Below are positions 1-9,032 of a stretch of DNA of 64,000 nt, piece after piece. The stretch lies in contig CAIRCN010000056.1 in the NCBI GenBank assembly GCA_903877135.1, positions 1 through 64,000 of the forward strand. The letters run 5' to 3'. The notes beneath the pieces were generated by a model. It was not told where the DNA came from, ran no database searches, and worked only from the letters and a program-made list of their open reading frames with translations. The position numbers and the translations under genes were made by a program. Every line of letters starts with the position of its first letter. The stretch's first letter is position 1. This DNA is from an uncultured Opitutia bacterium (GTDB lineage: Bacteria > Verrucomicrobiota > Verrucomicrobiia > Opitutales > Opitutaceae).

Positions 1-43
1 CCTCCCCTGCACCCCTCCCAATATATTTGAGATGGATCAAACC

Positions 44-76
44 TTAAGGGGCGATGGCTTCGCCCTCTCCCCTTAA
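44..76. repeat. Nested inverted repeat (hairpin)
   Basis: TTAAGGGG at 44-51 pairs with CCCCTTAA at 69-76. A competing inner stem, GGGCGA (49-54) with TCGCCC (60-65), lies inside. It sits beside the truncated TonB-receptor remnant and could be a terminator relic or part of a dispersed repeat. No gene can be assigned to 1-124. Confidence 0.5.
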
Positions 77-90
77 AAACCCCTCTCCCC

Positions 91-138
91 GGTAACACCG
101 CTCGTGAGGCAACCGGTAACATTTTTACGTGAGGCAAC
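91..138. repeat. Two tandem direct repeats of about 24 bp
   Basis: Two head-to-tail units share GGTAACA at the left and CGTGAGGCAAC at the right: 91-113 and 115-138. The middle bases differ. The second unit supplies the stop codon of the adjacent TonB-receptor fragment, so the repeat begins exactly where homology to the receptor ends. Origin unknown; it could mark a recombination or insertion junction. Confidence 0.55.
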
Positions 139-310
139 ACGACCGGGTGACTTCGAATTTCTCCAATTTCTGCACTTCGTCACCCTTCTTTGGGTCAGGT
201 TTGTCAGTGGTCGTCACCGTTGGTTGGGCGACGACGAAGCCGACGCCAAACATGGCGATCAGCATGTAACGCAAAGCCGCAAACGCGGCTGAGAACAGCG
301 ATTTGTTCAT
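125..310 (-). pseudogene. Truncated 5' end of a TonB-dependent receptor gene
   Basis: The 61-residue reading frame starts MNKSLFSAAFAALRY, has a hydrophobic signal-peptide core, then an Asp/Lys-rich linker and KLEKFEVTRS. This closely matches the leader and N-terminal box (LEKYEVTGS) of the complete receptor at 3520-6294. The frame then ends after only three more residues (CLT), inside a tandem repeat, and no plug or barrel follows downstream. A start at 310 follows a purine-rich GAGAGATC. I read it as the leftover start of a receptor gene cut by rearrangement. It could instead be a tiny secreted peptide. The longer upstream extension of this frame to 466 has no family resemblance. Confidence 0.6.
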
Positions 311-787
311 ATGATCTCTCGTAGGGTTGGTTGGATAACCGGAAAATGCGGTGGCGCTTCTTCCGGCGTGTGTAGTCAGGCCTCCCGGTTGGTGGCCGGA
401 ATCCTGTGTTAGGGGCGATCGAAAGAGCCGATGCCATCCGGACTTGGCAATGCGCTTATGTAGCAATCCTAATCCAGTGAAATCCTTTCACCACCAAATC
501 AATCTGTCTTATACACTGGTCTTCCGTCCACACGCACGTGTCCTACTGGATTCGCTTCACGCGAATCCATAAACCTTCCGGGTAAACCCGAAGTTTCCAG
601 CCCACCAGCTTCGACGGTAGCAATTCCACTTCGGGATTCGCCCGCAAAGTGAAGAATCGGTTTTCCTTGTCGATTCCGTCACATATTTGATACACAGAAG
701 AGAACCAGCTCAGCCTGACCAGAGCGCAATACAATCAGCGCTGACAACCCCTTGGAAGTATCTTTTACTGTAGCCCAAAACGCTCAC
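311..787. other. 477-bp intergenic region
   Basis: It separates the leftward TonB remnant from the rightward S9 peptidase and must carry both promoters. It contains a perfect 8-bp hairpin (GGATTCGC 548-555, GCGAATCC 561-568) and an imperfect hairpin around 574-592. A small minus-strand frame (543-734) spans the hairpins but shows no recognisable family. No convincing promoter could be fixed by eye. Confidence 0.5.
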
Positions 788-2743
788 ATGAAAATGCCCC
801 TCGCCTGCTGCATTTTTGCAGCATTACTCATAACTTCGCTCCGGTCGGCAGGAAAACCGGTCGCTCCAGTAACCGTGGAGGATTTGTTTTCCGAGCCAGA
901 TTGCAAATCGATGCAGCTTTCGCCTGACGGTCACTATCTGGCATTTCTGACCACCTTGGGCTGGGGCAAAGTCGGAGTAGCCCTCATGGATCTGGGCACT
1001 GGCAAGGTCGAGCCGCTTACTGCGGCCATGGATGAAAATCTCAAGGCATACTTTTGGAAGGGTAGCGACTATATCGTTTACGGTGCAGATGTGGGAGGAG
1101 CGGAAAACTATGCGTGGCGTTCGATCGCGGTGAAGCCTCCAGCCCCGGGCGAAAAGCGCCGGGTGGTTTCGCTCGCCGCCGCTTATCAGGAGCGTTCCGC
1201 CACCGACGCCAATTTTATGGAGATCATCGATGCATTGCGCTTCGATCCGCAGAACTTCCTAGCGTTTGGACGTCTCGAAGCCGGCGGCAACTGGCTGAGT
1301 TTCTTTAAGGTGAATGTGCGCACCGGTCAGCGCCGCCAAATCGGCAGCTACTCTCCACTTCCGACCACCAGCTCATTTTCAGAGACGGATGACTATGCCG
1401 ACAACGCCGGCATCTTGCGCGCCCGTTCCTACCTCGACGGGAAAGACATGATCTATGAAGTGCGGCCGGAACCGGAAAAGCCCTACGTGCAGGTAGCACG
1501 TTTTCCCGCTCAAAGCGGAGGCTGGCAGTTCCTCCAGTTCGCAGCCGACAACGAGACGCTATATTTGCTTTGCTCGGATAAGACCGACACTCCCACGCTC
1601 CACACCTACAACATCCGCCGGCGTGAACTTAGCCAGCCTCTGTTCACCGCGCCCGACGGCGAGATCCAGAACGTCTTGACCTCTTGGGACCGGTCCAAGC
1701 TTTACGGAGTCAGCTACATGACCGACAAGCGGCATTATCATTTCTTCGATTCGACCCGAGCCCGCACCCAGGAACTAATCGACAAATCCCTGCCCGGTAC
1801 CGTGAACGACGTGGTCAGCACCTCCCAGGACGAAAAGCTGATGCTGGTTCTGGCGCACAGTGATCGCGATCAAGGCGCCTACTATCTGCTGGATCTCCGC
1901 CGCGGCAAAATGAGCCTGATCTTTCGGACAAACCGCCACATCAATCCCTCCACGACGCAACCGATGGAACCCATCAGCTTCCAAGCGCGCGATGGACTGA
2001 CGGTTCACGGTTACCTGACCAAACCCGCGGGCGCTGCCGGGCGGCGCGTTCCGCTGATCATCAATCCGCACGGTGGCCCCTACGGCATAAGGGACGAGTG
2101 GGGCTTCAATCCCGAAGTGCAATTCCTCGCGAGCCGGGGCTATGCCGTGCTTCAGGTCAACTACCGCGGCTCAGGCGGATACGGAGTCAATTTTCTGCAC
2201 GCCGGATTCCACGAATGGGGCGGGAAGATGCAGAATGACCTGACCGACGCCGTGCACTGGGCCATTACGCAAGGAATCGCCGACCCCAGGCGGGTGGTTA
2301 TTTACGGTGGCAGCTATGGCGGCTACGCCACGTTGGCCGGTCTGGTATTTACGCCTGAACTCTATTGTTGCGGCATCAACTATGTTGGTCCGTCCGACCT
2401 AAGCTTGCTGGTGGGATCTGGCAAAACCAGCGGCAGTGAGCGAATGGCTTTATTTTACCGCGAGTCCTTAGGCGATGATCGCGCGTATCTCACTTCACAT
2501 TCTCCCGCGAATTTCATCGAACGTCTGCAGGTTCCCCTGCTGAACGCCTACGGCTACAACGACCCCCGCGTGGACATTGAGCAGTGGAAGGTTCTCGAAT
2601 CCAAACTCAAACGCTACGGCAAGACATACGAGATCATCATTCAAGACAATGAAGGACACGGTTTTCACAACGAAGCCAACCGCATCGCTTATTATCAGCG
2701 ACTGGAAGCATTTCTTAAGAAATACGTCCCCCCGCAGGACTGA
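788..2743 (+). CDS. Secreted S9 family prolyl oligopeptidase-type peptidase
   Basis: A 651-residue serine peptidase expected to cleave short, often proline-containing peptides outside the cytoplasm. The first roughly 20 residues form a signal peptide. Residues 30-390 look like the beta-propeller that gates these enzymes (SPDGHYLAFLT and similar blades). The C-terminal third is the alpha/beta hydrolase. The nucleophile lies in GGSYGGYA (Ser509), the acid in YGYNDPRVD (Asp592) and the base in EGHGF (His624), so the triad is intact. I chose the ATG at 788; the TTG at 752 is in frame but lies upstream of the signal peptide. Next to a TonB receptor it fits peptide scavenging, but the two genes are convergent, not an operon. 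Confidence 0.93.
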   Translation: MKMPLACCIFAALLITSLRSAGKPVAPVTVEDLFSEPDCKSMQLSPDGHYLAFLTTLGWGKVGVALMDLGTGKVEPLTAAMDENLKAYFWKGSDYIVYGADVGGAENYAWRSIAVKPPAPGEKRRVVSLAAAYQERSATDANFMEIIDALRFDPQNFLAFGRLEAGGNWLSFFKVNVRTGQRRQIGSYSPLPTTSSFSETDDYADNAGILRARSYLDGKDMIYEVRPEPEKPYVQVARFPAQSGGWQFLQFAADNETLYLLCSDKTDTPTLHTYNIRRRELSQPLFTAPDGEIQNVLTSWDRSKLYGVSYMTDKRHYHFFDSTRARTQELIDKSLPGTVNDVVSTSQDEKLMLVLAHSDRDQGAYYLLDLRRGKMSLIFRTNRHINPSTTQPMEPISFQARDGLTVHGYLTKPAGAAGRRVPLIINPHGGPYGIRDEWGFNPEVQFLASRGYAVLQVNYRGSGGYGVNFLHAGFHEWGGKMQNDLTDAVHWAITQGIADPRRVVIYGGSYGGYATLAGLVFTPELYCCGINYVGPSDLSLLVGSGKTSGSERMALFYRESLGDDRAYLTSHSPANFIERLQVPLLNAYGYNDPRVDIEQWKVLESKLKRYGKTYEIIIQDNEGHGFHNEANRIAYYQRLEAFLKKYVPPQD

Positions 2744-2789
2744 ACGCCGCCGACTGAAGGCCAGGGAAACGTCTTTGTAGCCAAATCGC

Positions 2790-3389
2790 TCACTTGTCGC
2801 TTAGCAGCTTAACTCGGACGCGCGCATCCAAACCCGGAAAATACATCATGAACCCTCCGAGCGCCGCCTGCCGGATCTCTACCACGACATTTTCCTTAGG
2901 CGGCGTGAAGTAATGCTCGTCGCCATTGGCAACCTGCCACCGTTGGCCGTTCGCCAAGGTGAAAATGGCGCGCCCTTCCCAGCCTTCGAAACTTCCCACG
3001 ATCGTTGAAGTTATTTCGGCATATTCGATCTTTGTCCCCGGCGCCAACATGACTTTGGCTTTGGCGAAAAAACCCTGCGTGCTCTTCTTGGATTCTATCA
3101 CCTCAGCGTGAGCCGATTTCGCTTCGGACTGCGCGGCCTTGGCTTGGGCTTCCGCCACCTGCTTCGCCTTGATCGCCTCTTGGGCCGAATGCCGAGCCGC
3201 TGCTATCTGTCCGGATTTAAAGTTTAGCACCAGCTCGTCCAGCCGCCGGATTTGCTCTGGCGTCAGGTGATCAAGCCCTGCGGCCTTGAAATCCTCAGGA
3301 GAAATTGCCCGGGTAAAATTGGAGTCCTCCGACCGCCCTACCGCTGCGAAGATCATCCCGAATAAGCAGGCAACATAGGTCAACTTCAT
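2790..3389 (-). CDS. Secreted coiled-coil protein of unknown function
   Basis: A 199-residue protein with a signal peptide (MKLTYVACLFGMIFAAVG). A helical segment, residues 35-110, is rich in Ala/Lys/Glu/Gln (KAKQVAEAQAKAAQSEAKSA) and should form a coiled coil. A C-terminal beta domain has FTLANGQRWQV and VEIRQAALGGFMM. That last pattern ('ENGQ-W ... IRRGALGSF') recurs in small secreted proteins of many bacteria, but no activity is known to me. The start at 3389 is chosen because the signal peptide begins there; the open frame runs on to 3650 without any homology. Located downstream of the TonB receptor on the same strand, but a strong terminator separates them. Confidence 0.75.
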   Translation of the reverse strand: MKLTYVACLFGMIFAAVGRSEDSNFTRAISPEDFKAAGLDHLTPEQIRRLDELVLNFKSGQIAAARHSAQEAIKAKQVAEAQAKAAQSEAKSAHAEVIESKKSTQGFFAKAKVMLAPGTKIEYAEITSTIVGSFEGWEGRAIFTLANGQRWQVANGDEHYFTPPKENVVVEIRQAALGGFMMYFPGLDARVRVKLLSDK

Positions 3390-3462
3390 GATAAGAGCCC
3401 AGTGTAGCCTGACAAAGCCCCGCGGGGCAACGTCATTTTTGGCCTGCACTCGCCACACCGCC

Positions 3463-3493
3463 AAAAAAAAGCGCCCCTCGGATTGAGGGGCGC
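3463..3493 (-). terminator. Intrinsic terminator of the TonB receptor gene
   Basis: On the minus strand a perfect 9-bp GC-rich stem (3485-3493 with 3471-3479, loop 3480-3484) is followed directly by eight T residues (3463-3470). It lies 27 bases after the receptor stop codon. Confidence 0.92.
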
Positions 3494-3519
3494 GCGAGTT
3501 GGAAATATTTCGACCTAGA

Positions 3520-6294
3520 TCAGAACTTGATCTTGAAATCGAGATAGTAGGCCCGGCCGAAGAAGCTGTAGGCACTGGCGTCAAACGGCGGGCTGGCATA
3601 GTTGTTCCGGTCAAGTATCGGCTTCGTATTGGTAAAGTTGTTGATGCCAATATTTAGACTGATTCCCTTGAGAGAGGCATTGAGCTTGCCGAGCTCAACA
3701 CGGAACGAAGCGTCCATGGTATTGTAAGCCCCAATCTGGGTGCCGTAACCATCGTCAACCGAGTTGATGTGCGTATAGCCCAAGGATGCGCCATAGCCTT
3801 CGTAATCCCAGTCCACAGTCGTAAAGGAACGGGACTTGGGCAGAACGCCGTAGAGGTCATTGCCGGCATACTCGGTGCCCGGATCGGTCGGACCCGAAAT
3901 GAGGTAGAAGGATTTCAGGAGCGCCCATTTGCTATCGATCGTGATCCTTCCATACTGCTTCCAAGGCAGGGTATACTTAACATCAATATCGTAGCCTTTC
4001 TGATTCTCACTACCGATATTTACCAAACCTTGGAGAACATAGATGTTGGCCGGGTTTCCGTGGAGCTGACCGGGAGCCGTAACCGGCGTTCCACCCTGCC
4101 CGGGGAAGCCGTTCAGCGCGACATATTGAGCAAACGGCGAGGCCGCACCCAATTTTTCAGCCGACTGGATTATGGTCGTGGTGCCGGCCGCGCTGCCGAT
4201 CAGGTCTGTCTGGTCGATTTTGTAATAGTCCACGGTGACTTCTAGACCCTTGGCATATTTCGGGGAATATACAAAGCCCATGGTGTAGGATTTAGCGTGG
4301 GCGGGCTTTAGCATAGGATTGGAGCCGCCCAACTGATAACCTTGGAGGTTCGGGAAGTTGGTGCCCAGCGCGGCGCCCGAGCTGTTATAGGCCGCCAGAC
4401 CACCCAAACTGGTCGTGAAACCAGAGCTGCTCGGACCGTAGAGCGAATAGAGCTGGGGCTCGGTGAAGGACTTCGCGGTGGTGGCACGCAGGGCTAATTC
4501 ATCGTTAAACGGCAGCCAACGCAACGAGAGCTTCGGCGTTGTGGTCGCGTTGTGATCACTGTAGGCCTCGTGACGCGAGGCACCGTCAAGCGTGACGGTG
4601 TAGAGACCGGGAATACCCTGGTTCGGGCTGACGATCGGAACCTTCAGTTCGGCGAAATAGGAATTCGCCTTGCGGCTGCCATCAAACGGCGCCAGCGAGG
4701 TGCCGCTATTCCACAGGCCGGTGGTGCCACCAGCGGGAATGATGCTGTTGTAATCCGCGGTCGCGTGCAGGGTCTCTTTGCGGAACTCAATGCCGGCCGC
4801 GTATTGGATTGGACCGGCCGGCAGATCGACGATCTTGCCGTGGGCCATCGCATTGTAGGTGTAGAGTTCGCTCTTGTAGAGAGCTACCGAGGTGCCAAAA
4901 ATGTTGGCCTTGGCCATGAGCGTAGGATCTTGGGCTAGGGCGAACATGTTGACTTGGCCGGAGTAGATGCCGTTGAGGAGCGCGCTGTTGAGAATCAGGT
5001 TCTTGCCCAACGCGGTCTGATAGGACTGGTTGTAATTGGCATAGGCATCCAAGTTGAAATATTCGTTAAACTTGCCCGCCATGCCAACGGTCACCCGGTA
5101 GAAATCCGTCGAATTGTCATAAATTCGATTCGGGCCATAAAGGAAGCGATTGCGAATCGTGATGCCCGAGTCCGTAATCGTCGTGACGCCGTGGGCGTTG
5201 AGCGTGGTCGTCGAGGCGGTCACTGGCTGGGGGTTCAGCTGGTAATTCGTATTCGTATTGGCGTAAAGGAAGTCACCGCTAAACGTGATCTGATCACTGA
5301 AGATGTGGTTGACGTTGGCCGTCGCAATCCGCTTGTCGACCGCATTCATAATGGTCGGGCGACCGGACAGATTGAAGAGCTGGGTTACGGCCGACGACGA
5401 AATCGGCGAATAGACGCCAGCCGCCACCAAGCCAGCCAGAGTGTTGGGACCAGCCGGAGGAGCACTCAGGCCAGCCTTCATAACGTAAAACTGACCCGAT
5501 GAATCGTTGATGACGCCCGGAATGGAGGCCGTGCCGAAATAGGCATTGTCATAAGCCACATCACGCTCCCAGAGAGGGGCCGCCTTGGTCCACTCCGCCG
5601 AGAAGAGAACATTGGTCTTGTCGGTGCCGGCACCAGCGGTTACGGAAACCGAGCGCTGGCGCCAGTAACCACCGGTGTCATTGGGAGCAGCGGTATAGTG
5701 GAAGTTCATTTCCACACCACGATAGTCCTTCTTGAGGATGATATTGATAACACCCGAGACGGCATCAGAACCGTAGAGGGCGGACCCACCATCGGTCAGC
5801 ACTTCAATGCGATCAACAGCACCAATGGGAATGTTATTGAGGTCGACAAATTGATAACCGCCGTTGGCAGCGACAGGCGCAGAAGCCATGCGTTTGCCGT
5901 TCAACAAGACCAGCGTATCGGTGTTGCGCAATGCCACTTGGGAACCGCCGTTGGTCGATCCACCGGAGATGTTCGCATTTTCGACACCGATATTGTTGCC
6001 GCCTTGAATTTGGGGGACCGTCTTACGCAAGACATCCAAGACATTGGTGTTAACACCGCTCAGCTCGATTTGCTGCGAAGTGATAACCTGAACCGGCAGA
6101 GCTTTGGCCTCATCGGCAGCCGCAGCAATGTAGGAGCCGGTGACTTCGTATTTTTCAAGCACCTGGGGTTGGTCGGATTTCGTCGTAGTGGTCGAAGCGG
6201 TCTGGGCAGAGGCCGAGACCGCGAATAGGCTGAATGTCGCGCTGATAATCAACAGCGACAACGCCGCATACTTCCGCGAGCGGAGGTTGTTCAT
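3520..6294 (-). CDS. TonB-dependent outer membrane receptor
   Basis: A 924-residue outer-membrane transporter, energised by TonB-ExbB-ExbD. A signal peptide (MNNLRSRKYAALSLLIISAT) is followed by a linker with LEKYEVTGS. The plug domain runs from about 60 to 190 (VITSQQIELSG, VALRNTDTLVLLNGKRM, IERIEVL-like RIEVLTDGGSALYGSDAVSG, VINIILK). A 22-strand barrel then reaches the terminal aromatic residue (YYLDFKIKF). The start at 6294 is the one with a signal peptide; the open frame extends to 6351. Ligand is unknown. Carbohydrate or peptide-related substrates would suit the neighbouring secreted hydrolases. A tandem 20-bp repeat lies about 115 bp upstream and may be its operator. Confidence 0.95.
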   Translation of the reverse strand: MNNLRSRKYAALSLLIISATFSLFAVSASAQTASTTTTKSDQPQVLEKYEVTGSYIAAAADEAKALPVQVITSQQIELSGVNTNVLDVLRKTVPQIQGGNNIGVENANISGGSTNGGSQVALRNTDTLVLLNGKRMASAPVAANGGYQFVDLNNIPIGAVDRIEVLTDGGSALYGSDAVSGVINIILKKDYRGVEMNFHYTAAPNDTGGYWRQRSVSVTAGAGTDKTNVLFSAEWTKAAPLWERDVAYDNAYFGTASIPGVINDSSGQFYVMKAGLSAPPAGPNTLAGLVAAGVYSPISSSAVTQLFNLSGRPTIMNAVDKRIATANVNHIFSDQITFSGDFLYANTNTNYQLNPQPVTASTTTLNAHGVTTITDSGITIRNRFLYGPNRIYDNSTDFYRVTVGMAGKFNEYFNLDAYANYNQSYQTALGKNLILNSALLNGIYSGQVNMFALAQDPTLMAKANIFGTSVALYKSELYTYNAMAHGKIVDLPAGPIQYAAGIEFRKETLHATADYNSIIPAGGTTGLWNSGTSLAPFDGSRKANSYFAELKVPIVSPNQGIPGLYTVTLDGASRHEAYSDHNATTTPKLSLRWLPFNDELALRATTAKSFTEPQLYSLYGPSSSGFTTSLGGLAAYNSSGAALGTNFPNLQGYQLGGSNPMLKPAHAKSYTMGFVYSPKYAKGLEVTVDYYKIDQTDLIGSAAGTTTIIQSAEKLGAASPFAQYVALNGFPGQGGTPVTAPGQLHGNPANIYVLQGLVNIGSENQKGYDIDVKYTLPWKQYGRITIDSKWALLKSFYLISGPTDPGTEYAGNDLYGVLPKSRSFTTVDWDYEGYGASLGYTHINSVDDGYGTQIGAYNTMDASFRVELGKLNASLKGISLNIGINNFTNTKPILDRNNYASPPFDASAYSFFGRAYYLDFKIKF

Positions 6295-6696
6295 AGTTTT
6301 GGTATTTGTGTTGTGGACAAAGCAACCAGGCTTGTTCAGGGCCAAGTTCAACTTTCGGCGACGTTGGATGAAAAATCTGAGAATGCAATAACTGAGTTGA
6401 ATGGCTTTTATTATCAGTTGTTACGCACTTATTATCAGGGATTACGCATTTTGATTAACCATGCATCATCTCCTGCGCGCAGATTGTTGTACTCATAACA
6501 TCTGAAGCACTGCGCTCCCGCAGCGATGGGCGCCAACTGTGCGCAGACCGACACCTGAAGTTCCGTAAGGCACGTCGTGAAGCCAGCCCGCGAGTGCCTG
6601 CGGGAAGGGGGTTTCAGCCGTCGTAAGGGAATACCAAACCAAGCCGATCGCCACCGCACCAGAACGCCGGCAACGCAGATTCAGCCCAAACCGGTT
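6295..6696. other. 402-bp intergenic region
   Basis: Upstream of the TonB receptor and downstream of purE. It is AT-rich near 6380-6460, where the tandem 20-bp repeat lies, and GC-rich toward purE. Small open frames here show no family features. No clear terminator for purE was found. Confidence 0.5.
6408..6448 (-). promoter_or_regulatory. Tandem 20-bp direct repeat, candidate operator
   Basis: Two copies at 6408-6427 and 6429-6448 begin 21 bp apart, two helical turns. Read on the minus strand they are TGCGTAACAACTGATAATAA and TGCGTAATCCCTGATAATAA (16 of 20 identical). They lie 114 bp and 135 bp before the receptor start, on its coding strand. The same architecture occurs upstream of the multiheme cytochrome operon (22877-22917). 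TTGCGYAA-type half-sites resemble LacI-family operators, but the regulator is not known. Confidence 0.6.
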
Positions 6697-7182
6697 CTAT
6701 GGCAGCTTGGCTTCTGTGACCTTCTTGGTTTGCGCCGCGCGGTAGGCGTCCAGAGCCTGCTTCGTCGCTACGTCGCCGTGGGCGAGGATGGCGGCGGCGA
6801 ACAGGGCGGCATTGACCGCGCCGGGTTTGCCGATCGCAAAGGTCGCCACCGGCACGCCGCCGGGCATCTGCACCATCGAAAGCAGCGAATCGAGGCCCTT
6901 GAGTGACGCCGACTCCATCGGCACGCCGAGCACTGGCAGCGGCGTGAGCGCCGCGGCCACGCCGGCGAGATGGGCGGCTCCGCCGGCGGCAGCGATGATG
7001 ACCTTGAGCCCTCGCCCCTCCGCGCTGCCGCACCACTCGAAGGCCAGATGCGGCGTGCGGTGAGCGCTGATAACACGTTTCTCGTAAGCTATCCCAAGCT
7101 GGTCGAGCGTCTGCGTGCAGTGCTGCATCACGTCCCAATCGGACGTGCTGCCCATGATGATTCCAACGACAGGATTGGCCAT
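6697..7182 (-). CDS. purE: N5-carboxyaminoimidazole ribonucleotide mutase
   Basis: A 161-residue cytoplasmic enzyme of de novo purine synthesis that moves the carboxylate of N5-CAIR to give CAIR. Class I PurE motifs are all present: GSTSDW near residue 11, SAHRTP near 40, AAGGAAHLAG near 65, PVLGVPM and MPGGVPVAT. Length is typical. No purK is next to it here, so it is probably elsewhere. Transcribed in the same direction as the RDD/sigma operon upstream, but a short hairpin at 7224-7245 lies between. Confidence 0.95.
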   Translation of the reverse strand: MANPVVGIIMGSTSDWDVMQHCTQTLDQLGIAYEKRVISAHRTPHLAFEWCGSAEGRGLKVIIAAAGGAAHLAGVAAALTPLPVLGVPMESASLKGLDSLLSMVQMPGGVPVATFAIGKPGAVNAALFAAAILAHGDVATKQALDAYRAAQTKKVTEAKLP

Positions 7183-7223
7183 AGACCGGCAGCTTTTCGG
7201 GAACGGCCGCCGGGGGCCAGCCT

Positions 7224-7245
7224 GAAAATCGCCCGACCGGCCGGG
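7224..7245 (-). terminator. Weak candidate terminator after the RDD gene
   Basis: On the minus strand CCCG (7245-7242) and CGGG (7235-7232) close a short GC stem, followed by CGATTTTC. The T-run is only four bases, so this may be partial termination before purE. Confidence 0.35.
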
Positions 7246-7250
7246 AGTGC

Positions 7251-9020
7251 TCAGATCAGCGACGTGCCCTTGGGCACAATCACGATGGTGGTACCGGCGA
7301 TTTTGTCGTGCCAGGACTGCTTCTGGTCATCGAACCCCACCCAGATGAAGCCCAGGCAAGCCACGACGAACGACAGGAATGCGCCGAGCGCGCGGACGAT
7401 GGCCGTCACCCAGTCGATCGGGCGGTCGTCGAGCCGCACTACTTTGAGGTTGCAGACGATACCGCCGATGGTCGTGCCCTTGAGTGCCCAGAACACCACG
7501 CAATACGCCGCGAACACCAGCATCAGGTTGGGCCGCAGGATCGAGGGCAGCATCTTGACTGCGAGGGCCACGAGGAGGAAATCGAGCAGCGATGCCGCGA
7601 GGCGGATCCAAAAACCCGCCCGAGGCAGCGTGACGGCCGACACGAGGGCCGGCGGGATGCTCATCGCCGCTGCGCTCACGCCGCCCGCCGCCACAGCACC
7701 AGCCACTACGGGATCAACAGCCACCGCTCCAGCGGGAGCAACCGGTGGGATGACAGGCGGAGTTGGCGCGCGCTTTGCGCTGCTGCCAACCGTGTAAACC
7801 ACCACGCCTACTCCGAGCATGCCCAGGAGCATATAAACGATGAGGCCCAGCACCGGCACCAGATAAAGCCCGAGCACAATCACACCGCCAAGCAGCGTGG
7901 CCAACGCCGCATGACCAAACGCGCCAGCGCCGAAGAGCCTCAGCACGCGCCGGCCCAGCCAGGCAAGCAGCACCACTTTGCCGAAAATCTTGGCAAAAAA
8001 CAGTCCGGCGGCCACGAACGGCACCAGCGCGATGCCGATCACTGTGATGCAGAGCAGCACCACCAGCACTGGTGCCAGCAGTTGCGTAAGCAAAGCCACC
8101 AATACCGAGCGGCCGGGTCGCTCCTCCAGTGTGGCGATGCACTTGTCGACGCCACTGGGAAAAATGAGCGCTAGCATCACATAGAGTGCGAGAAATGAGA
8201 GTGCAATCCACCACGCCCAGGCGAGATGTGGCGCGATCGCCAGCGGCCGGGCGTAGAGCGCGCAGTTGTAGAACCAGGCGCGCAACCATTCCAGATTGCC
8301 CCAATGACCGCCGAAAAAAGTGACGTTTTGCACGTTGCCATGAACCACCGCCTTCGGGTCGCGGATCACGGTCCCACCCACGGAAACGGCATCACCACCA
8401 ATATCAGCGTCGGGCCCAAGTTCGACATCACCCATCACGGCCACGGCTTCGCCGCCGATCTTGCTGTTCACATAGGTGTTGCCGAGAACTGACACAACGG
8501 AGTCGCCAACAGGACCGGTGGCGCGAGAATTGCCGAGAACGGACACCACCGCGTCGGCCACTTCTCCCTCGGAGTTGGAAGAACCGAAGACCGAGACGAC
8601 GGCGTCGGCCTTCTCGCCCTTTGGCAGATGCATATCATGGCCGATAGAAACCCGCTCGTTGTTATTGCCGCCACCCTTTTTAACACGGACCGAGTGCAGA
8701 TGCTTCGTGCTTTTGACAGGCGTCTCGGGCCTAGTCTGATCGACGGCGGGATCAGCCGCAGTGCCAGAGGACACTTTCTCTTCGGCGGGCGCCTCGTCGG
8801 CTATGACCGCTGGAGTGGTTGGCGCGGCGTCGAGGTGGCGCAATTCGGGCTTGGCCGGTTCGGTCGACGCAGCGGGGGCCTTGGGTGTCTCGACGGAAGT
8901 AAGGGCCGGTTGCGGAGCGGGAGTGGTGGCGGGTTTTTCCTGCGCGAAGGCCACAATTGACAGCGTGAAAAAACACGCCAGGGCGGCGCTGAGGAAGAGG
9001 GTGCGAATCGGTGTTTTCAT
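7251..9020 (-). CDS. Membrane protein with bactofilin-like repeats and RDD domain
   Basis: A 589-residue protein. A signal peptide (to about residue 27) is followed by a Pro/Ala-rich linker to about 105. A right-handed beta-helix-like stretch of repeated (D/E)AVVSVxG units runs from about 135 to 235 (ADAVVSVFGSS, ADAVVSVLGNS, DSVVSVLGNT, EAVAVMGDV, DAVSVGGTV). This resembles polymer-forming bactofilin-type repeats. Several membrane helices occupy about 265-420 and a C-terminal RDD domain about 460-585 (GFWIRLAASLLDFLLV, GTTIGGIVCNLKVVR, WHDKIAGTT). Last gene of a three-gene operon with a sigma factor, 12 bp after its neighbour. It may be the envelope-stress or sensor output of that sigma system; this is inference. 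Confidence 0.8.
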   Translation of the reverse strand: MKTPIRTLFLSAALACFFTLSIVAFAQEKPATTPAPQPALTSVETPKAPAASTEPAKPELRHLDAAPTTPAVIADEAPAEEKVSSGTAADPAVDQTRPETPVKSTKHLHSVRVKKGGGNNNERVSIGHDMHLPKGEKADAVVSVFGSSNSEGEVADAVVSVLGNSRATGPVGDSVVSVLGNTYVNSKIGGEAVAVMGDVELGPDADIGGDAVSVGGTVIRDPKAVVHGNVQNVTFFGGHWGNLEWLRAWFYNCALYARPLAIAPHLAWAWWIALSFLALYVMLALIFPSGVDKCIATLEERPGRSVLVALLTQLLAPVLVVLLCITVIGIALVPFVAAGLFFAKIFGKVVLLAWLGRRVLRLFGAGAFGHAALATLLGGVIVLGLYLVPVLGLIVYMLLGMLGVGVVVYTVGSSAKRAPTPPVIPPVAPAGAVAVDPVVAGAVAAGGVSAAAMSIPPALVSAVTLPRAGFWIRLAASLLDFLLVALAVKMLPSILRPNLMLVFAAYCVVFWALKGTTIGGIVCNLKVVRLDDRPIDWVTAIVRALGAFLSFVVACLGFIWVGFDDQKQSWHDKIAGTTIVIVPKGTSLI

Positions 9021-9032
9021 GGGGAAAAGAGG

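Noticed and set aside
91-138. Repeats as a CRISPR array
   Set aside because: Only two units without spacers and no cas genes in the window.
543-734. 63-residue minus-strand ORF in the first intergenic region
   Set aside because: No recognised family, no ribosome-binding site, and its end coincides with a hairpin.
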